Of a DNA stretch of 64,000 bases, positions 58,988 to 64,000 are shown piece after piece; position 1 is the stretch's first letter; each line of letters opens with the position of its first letter. This DNA is from Alkalicoccobacillus gibsonii (GTDB lineage: Bacteria; Bacillota; Bacilli; Bacillales; Bacillaceae_D). The stretch covers positions 480,221 through 544,220 of the forward strand of contig NZ_JAEUZA010000001.1 in the NCBI RefSeq assembly GCF_016798245.1. The letters run 5' to 3'. The notes under the pieces are model-generated. The model saw nothing but the letters and a program-made list of their open reading frames with translations, made no database searches and was not told where the DNA came from. Position numbers and translations under genes: made by a program.

Positions 58988-60488
58988 AGCACTTTATGAA
59001 TGGTTTGGGTACTCTGAATTTAGAATGGGACAAAAAGAAATCATTGAATCTCTTCTAAAGGGCAAGGATGTTCTGGCCATGCTCCCAACGGGTACAGGAA
59101 AATCCATTTGTTATCAGCTACCTGCTCTGTTGTCAAATGGATTGACTTTGGTTATTTCACCCTTGCTATCTCTCATGCAGGATCAGGTGCAAGAGTTAAG
59201 AAGCAACGGGATTAAGCGAGTGGCCGCCCTTAATGGGATGACAAGCTCAGATGAACGGGACGAAATTATTCAGCAACTTGATCACTATCAACTGCTGTAC
59301 CTGTCTCCGGAAATGCTGCAATCTGAATGGGTAGTCGCTAGACTTAATCGAGTAAACGTTTGTTATATCATAGTTGACGAGGCACACTGTATTTCTCATT
59401 GGGGGAAATCATTTCGTACAGATTACCGAAAGCTCGCTCCTGTTCGAAAGAGATTAGGAAATCCGCCATGTTTGGCGATCACGGCAACAGCTACTAAATT
59501 GGTGCAAACCGATATTATTCAGCAATTGGAGCTTAACTCTGTAGCTACTTATCTTTATAGTGTGGATCGTCCAACCATTGCCCAACACGTCCAAGAGGTT
59601 TCGTCAAATCAAATGAAACTTGAACAACTAAGTGAGTATGTGGGATCTTTTACAGGTCCAGGTATTATTTATTTTCAAACAAGAAAATGGGCTGAGTCTG
59701 CATCTGAGTACTTAAGGCAGCAAGGGCATAATGGGGTAAGCCATTATCATGGGGGGATGTTGCATGAAGATCGCTTATTGATTCAGCAACAGTTTATGAT
59801 TGGTCAACTTCAGCTTATTTGTTGCACGAGTGCTTTTGGTATGGGTGTGAACAAGTCGGATATTCGATATGTCATCCATTTTCAACCGCCGCTGGACCTT
59901 GAATCCTACTTGCAAGAGATTGGACGAGCAGGACGAGATGGAAAGAGGAGTGTGTCCATTCTTTTATATAATCATGAAGACCTTTTGCTATCGCATTCTA
60001 TGATTCAAAAGGATACGCTGGACGATATTCAGTTGCGTACGATATTAACAGAGTTATCCCAAGGCCATTCTTTAAGTGAACCTGAAGAGAGATCCATCTG
60101 TGCCGCTGTTCATTGCTCTGATACCGCATTTTCCATTGTAAAACACGAGCTAGAAAATGAAGGATATCTGTATAAAAACGATTGGAAAGCTTTCCGAGTA
60201 GAGGATGTTTATCCGTTGGTAAAACAAAAGCTTAATGAGCATGTAAGTGTAATCGAAGATCGACTGCGATCCATGTGGAAATGGATAAAAACCGATCAAT
60301 GCAAACGAGAGACGATTCTTCGTTATTTTAGTGAAGAATTGGTGAATAAGCCTGAAGTTTGCTGTACATCTTGTGGATTACGAGTGGAAGACTTTTATAG
60401 ACAAGAGGGTAGTGATCAACGATCTGAGAGTAACGTAAAGGATTGGCGTGAGCAGCTAAACCTGGTCTTCATGAAAGGTCAAACATAA
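58974..60488 (+). CDS. recQ: ATP-dependent DNA helicase RecQ (RecS type)
   Basis: RecQ unwinds DNA 3' to 5' in recombination and fork repair. The 504-residue protein has FRMGQKEII (motif 0, about 16-24), Walker A LPTGTGKS (37-44), DEAHCISHWGKSFR (about 134), helicase motifs ITATAT, CCTSAFGMGVNKSDIRYVIH (about 282) and QEIGRAGRDG. A RecQ zinc-binding region with CKRETILRYF and CCTSCG follows. It lacks an HRDC domain, like the short B. subtilis RecS. GTG-free start at ATG 58974 lies inside ypbB. Confidence 0.94.
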   Translation: MNLHKALYEWFGYSEFRMGQKEIIESLLKGKDVLAMLPTGTGKSICYQLPALLSNGLTLVISPLLSLMQDQVQELRSNGIKRVAALNGMTSSDERDEIIQQLDHYQLLYLSPEMLQSEWVVARLNRVNVCYIIVDEAHCISHWGKSFRTDYRKLAPVRKRLGNPPCLAITATATKLVQTDIIQQLELNSVATYLYSVDRPTIAQHVQEVSSNQMKLEQLSEYVGSFTGPGIIYFQTRKWAESASEYLRQQGHNGVSHYHGGMLHEDRLLIQQQFMIGQLQLICCTSAFGMGVNKSDIRYVIHFQPPLDLESYLQEIGRAGRDGKRSVSILLYNHEDLLLSHSMIQKDTLDDIQLRTILTELSQGHSLSEPEERSICAAVHCSDTAFSIVKHELENEGYLYKNDWKAFRVEDVYPLVKQKLNEHVSVIEDRLRSMWKWIKTDQCKRETILRYFSEELVNKPEVCCTSCGLRVEDFYRQEGSDQRSESNVKDWREQLNLVFMKGQT

Positions 60489-61075
60489 TGAATAAAGGTC
60501 ATTTTGAAGACTTATCTAAACATATTCTATATCTGAATGCTTACCTTACACAGATTGTTCTTCTGATCATTGCAGGAGCATTAACATGGGTTTTTAATAT
60601 ACCAGTGGGACAGATGATTCAATTACAGGCGGATGCCATGCTTTCTACGATAGCAATTGGCATGGCTGTAGCAATGGTCATCTTGCTTTGCGAGTGGGCA
60701 TTAACAAAAATGGTTTCAAAAGAGGCTCTAGATGACGGGGGAATGAACAAGCTTATTTTTGGGCGAATGTCTGTAATTCATATTTTATTCTTTTGTTTAC
60801 TTGTAAGTGTCGTGGAGGAATTATTGTTTCGAGCAGTTATTCAAACGCTAATTGGAATCGTTGGGGCGAGTTTGCTTTTTGCCATTATCCATGTGCGTTA
60901 CGTAAGAAAGCCTGTTCTATTTGGAGTGATGGTCGCTGTTAGTTTCAGTTTGGGACTGCTTTTTGAATGGACAAATCATCTGGCAGCTCCTATCACTGCT
61001 CATTTTATAATAAACGTTATTGCAGCATTATTTATTCGTTTTCCATCAAGGAAATCAACAAGGAGTGAGAATTAA
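60488..61075 (+). CDS. ypbD: CPBP family intramembrane metalloprotease (YpbD-like)
   Basis: The 195-residue protein has five to six membrane helices and the CPBP (Abi) motifs EELLFRAVIQT (Glu110, Glu111, Arg115) and FAIIHV (His about 136) plus a late H in APITAHFIINV. CPBP proteases cleave substrates within the membrane, and bacterial members also act in immunity to bacteriocins. It shares one base with recQ and one with the next gene, so these are tightly coupled. Confidence 0.88.
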   Translation: MNKGHFEDLSKHILYLNAYLTQIVLLIIAGALTWVFNIPVGQMIQLQADAMLSTIAIGMAVAMVILLCEWALTKMVSKEALDDGGMNKLIFGRMSVIHILFFCLLVSVVEELLFRAVIQTLIGIVGASLLFAIIHVRYVRKPVLFGVMVAVSFSLGLLFEWTNHLAAPITAHFIINVIAALFIRFPSRKSTRSEN

Positions 61076-61278
61076 TGAGTTCTGCAGAGAGAAAAACGCG
61101 ATTTGAACAAGCTGATGAGCATGAGCACAAATCAGAAACACTGCCTCCTCGAGCAGAAAGAAGAGAGCAGCGCCAGCGCCGGAAAAAGAGTGGAACCTTT
61201 CCACTTGCAAAGACCTTACTTGTTTTATTTCTAGCGTTAGTGGGTCTTGCCATTTTTTTCGGTTCGAGGTTGTTCTAA
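61075..61278 (+). CDS. Short YpbE-like membrane protein without LysM domain
   Basis: The 67-residue product has a charged N-terminus (SAERKTRFEQADEHEHKSET), a proline-flanked basic segment LPPRAERREQRQRRKK and one C-terminal helix (LAKTLLVLFLALVGLAIFFG). Its position after ypbD and the LPPR-basic-helix layout resemble the first part of B. subtilis YpbE, which continues into a LysM domain. Here the frame stops after the helix, and no LysM coding sequence follows. AAGGAGTG precedes ATG 61075. Confidence 0.65.
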   Translation: MSSAERKTRFEQADEHEHKSETLPPRAERREQRQRRKKSGTFPLAKTLLVLFLALVGLAIFFGSRLF

Positions 61279-61325
61279 AACGAGGCATTCATTTATATAG
61301 TAGATAGAAAAAGGGAGCTACTTGA

Positions 61326-61754
61326 ATGAGTGTTCAACTTAATTTAAAGGACAACCCTGTAGCTAAACAAATCATTGATGAGCTTATCAAACGAAAAAAG
61401 AAACTTGATCAGTTTGAAAAGCAAAAAAATAGATCAAGTTTAATTGTTATGCTACTGAGTCTGTTATTTGCTGCGTTTGGTGTAAAGTGGGGCGGTCACG
61501 GGATACTGGGACTTCCAGTTTCTTTAAATGGAATCATTGGCATATTCCTAGTTATATTAATAGGTATTGGTTTTTTTCGGATGGTTCATTTTAATAAGAA
61601 AACAGAAAAAGCGGATAAAGAGTTTGAAGAATTACGCGAAGAATTTATGCAGCGTCAAGAAGAATTTTGGCAAGATGATCAGAATTGGAAGGAACGTCAC
61701 AACGTTTTTAAACAGCTTAATCACTTGCATGATATTAATGTATTTTACAGGTAA
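61326..61754 (+). CDS. YpbF-like DUF2663 membrane protein
   Basis: This 142-residue protein has two central helices (about residues 39-57 and 66-84) between a charged N-terminus (IIDELIKRKKKLDQFEKQKN) and a long coiled-coil C-terminus (KADKEFEELREEFMQRQEEFW). Length and layout match the DUF2663 family (YpbF). Function is unknown. AAAGGGAG precedes ATG 61326. Confidence 0.75.
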   Translation: MSVQLNLKDNPVAKQIIDELIKRKKKLDQFEKQKNRSSLIVMLLSLLFAAFGVKWGGHGILGLPVSLNGIIGIFLVILIGIGFFRMVHFNKKTEKADKEFEELREEFMQRQEEFWQDDQNWKERHNVFKQLNHLHDINVFYR

Positions 61755-61777
61755 ATGGTTATTATGACGAATTGCTT

Positions 61778-61807
61778 TTGACAAAAACTTCATCTATCAG
61801 CTAAACT
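61778..61807 (+). promoter_or_regulatory. SigA-type promoter of the 35-residue gene
   Basis: TTGACA (61778-61783), 18 nt and TAAACT (61802-61807) form a good vegetative promoter 31 nt before the small gene's start. Confidence 0.6.
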
Positions 61808-61838
61808 AGAAGTAGAAGAGGTTAGGGAGTGATCAATC

Positions 61839-61946
61839 ATGTCAATGAGTCAATTTTTGGCAGTTCTCGGGTTTGGTGGACTAGCTGTTTTACTTGCACT
61901 ATTTATGGCAATTGGTTTACTGAAACTATCACAGAAATCAGATTAA
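61839..61946 (+). CDS. Small single-helix membrane protein, 35 residues
   Basis: ATG 61839 lies 8-9 nt after TAGGGAGTG and opens a 35-codon frame. The product MSMSQFLAVLGFGGLAVLLA continues as one hydrophobic helix and ends LLKLSQKSD. It has its own promoter (61778-61807) and terminator (61951-61985), which strongly supports a real gene despite its size. Function is unknown. Confidence 0.65.
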   Translation: MSMSQFLAVLGFGGLAVLLALFMAIGLLKLSQKSD

Positions 61947-61950
61947 CCAG

Positions 61951-61985
61951 GTTGATACTCTTAAGCAGGGTATCAGCTTTTTTTT
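61951..61985 (+). terminator. Intrinsic terminator after the 35-residue gene
   Basis: GTTGATACTC pairs with GGGTATCAGC using G-U pairs, followed by eight T residues. Confidence 0.75.
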
Positions 61986-62019
61986 AATCAGTCCTAAACT
62001 TTAGAGGAGGCACACATAG

Positions 62020-63189
62020 ATGAGTACATTATTTGATCAATTAGAAACGTTATATCCTGAGATGGTTGATATTAGAAGAAAACTTCATGCAGAGCCGGAG
62101 CTATCCTTTCATGAGGTAAAAACGCCTGCGTTCATTGCAGATTATCTTGAAGATTTAGGCGTTGAAGTTAAGCGCAATGTTGGAGGACGCGGAGTCGTTG
62201 GCTACATTAAAGGTGCACTTCCGGGTAAAACAGTCGCTTTAAGAGCTGATTTTGATGCGCTTCCGATTCAAGAGGATACAGGGTTAGAATATTCTTCTAA
62301 AACACCTGGTGTTATGCATGCTTGTGGGCATGATGGACATACGGCTACCTTACTAGTCTGTGCTAAAGTGTTAATGGAAAACCGTGACCAACTAAAAGGA
62401 ACCATCGTACTTATCCATCAATTCGCAGAAGAACTAGCTCCGGGCGGGGCTATAGCAATGATTAAAGATGGTTGCTTAGACGGTGTTGATGTGATTTATG
62501 GTACGCATTTATGGAATCCGATTCCAGTAGGTGAAGTAGGGTATCTAGGTGGCCCTATTATGGCTGCTGCAGATCGCTTTGAAGTAACGATTCAAGGGAA
62601 AGGCGGCCACGGAGCATCACCACATGAAACGGTTGACGCGGTAGCCGTTGGATCCTCAGTTGTTCAAAATCTACAACATGTTGTTAGCAGACAAGTGGAC
62701 CCTTTAAAGTCTGCTGTTGTCACAACCGCTTCTTTTCAAGCTGGAGGGCCATTTAATGTAATTGCGGATACAGCCGAATTAATAGGAACAGTAAGAAGTT
62801 TTGATGAAGATGTGCAGGATTTAGTTATCGAGAAGATGGAACAAATGATTAAAGGTACGTGTGAAGCGATGGGTGCAACGTATTCCTTCAAGTATGTGAA
62901 GGGCTATCCAGCCGTTGTGAATGATGCAACTGAAACCGAACGATTTGCAGAAGTGGCCAAGGCTATTCATAATCCTGAAAAGGTTGTAGAGACTGCTCCA
63001 GTTATGGGCGGAGAAGACTTCGCTTATTATTTACGCGAAGTACCAGGTACGTTCTTCTTTACTGGTTCTGGTAATCCTAATGTCGGAGCGGATTATCCAC
63101 ATCACCATCCGAAATTTACTTTCGATGAGAAAGCCATGCTTACTGCTGGAAAGTTATTAATCCAAGCGGCGATCACATATCAAGAGTAG
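62020..63189 (+). CDS. M20 family metallo-amidohydrolase
   Basis: The 389-residue cytoplasmic enzyme belongs to the M20D N-acyl-amino-acid amidohydrolase/hippurate hydrolase group (YxeP-like). Metal and catalytic motifs are RKLHAEPELSFHE (about 20-32), RADFDALPIQE (about 74), MHACGHDGHTA (about 98-108), HQFAEELAPGGA (about 130) and the C-terminal MGGEDFAYYL. The dimerisation domain carries GKGGHGASPHETVDA. AGAGGAGG precedes ATG 62020. The acyl substrate is unknown. Confidence 0.92.
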   Translation: MSTLFDQLETLYPEMVDIRRKLHAEPELSFHEVKTPAFIADYLEDLGVEVKRNVGGRGVVGYIKGALPGKTVALRADFDALPIQEDTGLEYSSKTPGVMHACGHDGHTATLLVCAKVLMENRDQLKGTIVLIHQFAEELAPGGAIAMIKDGCLDGVDVIYGTHLWNPIPVGEVGYLGGPIMAAADRFEVTIQGKGGHGASPHETVDAVAVGSSVVQNLQHVVSRQVDPLKSAVVTTASFQAGGPFNVIADTAELIGTVRSFDEDVQDLVIEKMEQMIKGTCEAMGATYSFKYVKGYPAVVNDATETERFAEVAKAIHNPEKVVETAPVMGGEDFAYYLREVPGTFFFTGSGNPNVGADYPHHHPKFTFDEKAMLTAGKLLIQAAITYQE

Positions 63190-63264
63190 TCGTTCGTAAG
63201 CGGATGATTGGGCAAAAATACATCTGTAGTGTATATTGGTTATGAAAGAAATGAGGCGAGACTA

Positions 63265-64000
63265 GTGGGTTGGTTTCCTTTCATAAGCGCAGCCGGGTTA
63301 CTTGCCATTCCAGTACTCAAGAAAATGTATGAAACTGCGCGTGAACACAGGTTGATTAAACAAACCATTTATATGGACTGCTTACCAGAAGCATTTAATC
63401 ATAGTAAGCTGTTTTTTATATCAGATATTCATCGACGGGTTGTGTCTCCTGACCTGCTTCAAGAGGTTGGGAAATGTGATTTAGTTATTATAGGAGGAGA
63501 CTTGCTTGAAAAGGGAGTCTCTTTAAGTCAAGTAAAATCAAATCTACAAGCGTTAACTGCTTGCGGCCCCACGTATTTTGTGTGGGGGAATAACGATGTT
63601 GAAGTAGATGAACAGGAGTTTCGATTGTTGCTCAAAGAAACTGGGGTAATTGAATTAATGAATGAAGGCGTTGTGCTTGAAAGAGAAAATCAACGCCTTT
63701 TTCTTGCAGGTGGAGTAGAACCTTTGCGTAAAGGCCAGCATGATGAGTTAATTGATCAGGCAGCAACGCACTCATGTTCTTTTTTTGTCTGTCATTTTCC
63801 CGAAGCCTTTAAGGAATTACGCTCAGATCATCCATTCTCTCTATTATTGAGTGGGCATACGCATGGTGGCCAAATTCGAATATGTGGATTAGGCCCTGCT
63901 CCAAAAGGATATATTAAAAAAGTGAATCGAACCATTCAATTGGTCAGTAACGGATATGGTACAAGTAAATTGCCATTGCGCTTAGGTGCGTTACCTGAAT
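63265..64000 (+). CDS. Metallophosphoesterase YpbG-like (cut by window end)
   Basis: GTG 63265 follows GAGGCGAG. The frame stays open for 245 codons to the window edge. An N-terminal hydrophobic segment (FISAAGLLAIPVLKK) precedes a calcineurin-like phosphoesterase domain with SDIHRR, GGDLLEKG, VWGNNDVE, VCHFPE and GHTHGGQIRI, which provide the two-metal site. The family hydrolyses phosphomonoesters or diesters, sometimes lipid-linked. Position after the ypb genes and size fit B. subtilis YpbG. The last part is missing. Confidence 0.87.
   Translation, partial: MGWFPFISAAGLLAIPVLKKMYETAREHRLIKQTIYMDCLPEAFNHSKLFFISDIHRRVVSPDLLQEVGKCDLVIIGGDLLEKGVSLSQVKSNLQALTACGPTYFVWGNNDVEVDEQEFRLLLKETGVIELMNEGVVLERENQRLFLAGGVEPLRKGQHDELIDQAATHSCSFFVCHFPEAFKELRSDHPFSLLLSGHTHGGQIRICGLGPAPKGYIKKVNRTIQLVSNGYGTSKLPLRLGALPE

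Overview
The window reads as chromosomal DNA of an endospore-forming, low-GC member of the Bacillaceae. The evidence is the gene order dacF-spoIIAA-spoIIAB-sigF, spoVA-lysA-ppiB, ribDE(BA)H-ypuF-scpAB, dacB-spmAB-rluB-resABCDE, serA, fer-ypbB-recQ-ypbD, which follows the order I recall for Bacillus subtilis. Proteins also match B. subtilis recall closely (SpoIIAA, SigF, RluB, ferredoxin). A dispersed repeat at about 43053-43175 resembles one I associate with alkaliphilic or halotolerant Bacillaceae. Genus-level placement is not possible from the sequence alone.

Layout. 1-5.9 kb: end of an MFS efflux pump, two small loci (one with a perfect LexA-type palindrome), an esterase-like hydrolase, a secreted polysaccharide deacetylase, then dacF-spoIIAA-spoIIAB-sigF with recognisable SigF and SigH promoters. 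6-8.2 kb: an accessory tetR / TspO-like / hydrolase cassette separating spoIIA from spoVA. 8.3-13.2 kb: the seven-gene spoVA operon behind a clear SigG promoter. 13.3-24.4 kb: lysA and ppiB, a degraded ppiB copy, several tiny membrane-protein genes, a yolD gene with a LexA-like box inside its promoter, the spore protein gene tlp with a SigG promoter, an amidase, a lone holin, a methyltransferase, and the methylcitrate cycle genes behind a cre site. 24.4-30.3 kb: FMN riboswitch and riboflavin operon, ypuF, scpAB. 30.4-40.5 kb: accessory block with sodF, a DMT exporter with divergent XRE-cupin regulator, cardiolipin synthase, a UbiB kinase with a phasin-like protein, and a second spoVA cluster (lipoprotein-spoVAC-spoVAD-spoVAEb) bracketed by two DUF421 membrane-protein genes on the opposite strand.

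40.6-50.2 kb: dacB-spmA-spmB (spore cortex and core dehydration), a palindromic repeat, rluB and the full resABCDE cytochrome c maturation and redox-signalling operon. 50.2-54.3 kb: cobalamin-type binding protein and adenosyltransferase, a VanW lipoprotein and a TerC-family protein. 54.3-64 kb: T-box-regulated serA, an M14 peptidase with LysM, ferredoxin, ypbB-recQ-CPBP protease, small membrane proteins, an M20 amidohydrolase and the start of a YpbG-like phosphoesterase.

The strongest theme is spore formation: forespore sigma factor SigF and its regulators, two sets of dipicolinate-channel genes, cortex carboxypeptidases, SpmAB and a Tlp spore protein. The most interesting observation is that the SpoVAC/D/Eb set inside the long spoVA operon is the divergent one, while the short DUF421-flanked cluster carries the versions closer to B. 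subtilis. No rRNA, tRNA, CRISPR array, transposase or integrase was recognised. Promoter calls come from reading by eye against known consensus sequences, and family assignments come from motif recognition without any database search.
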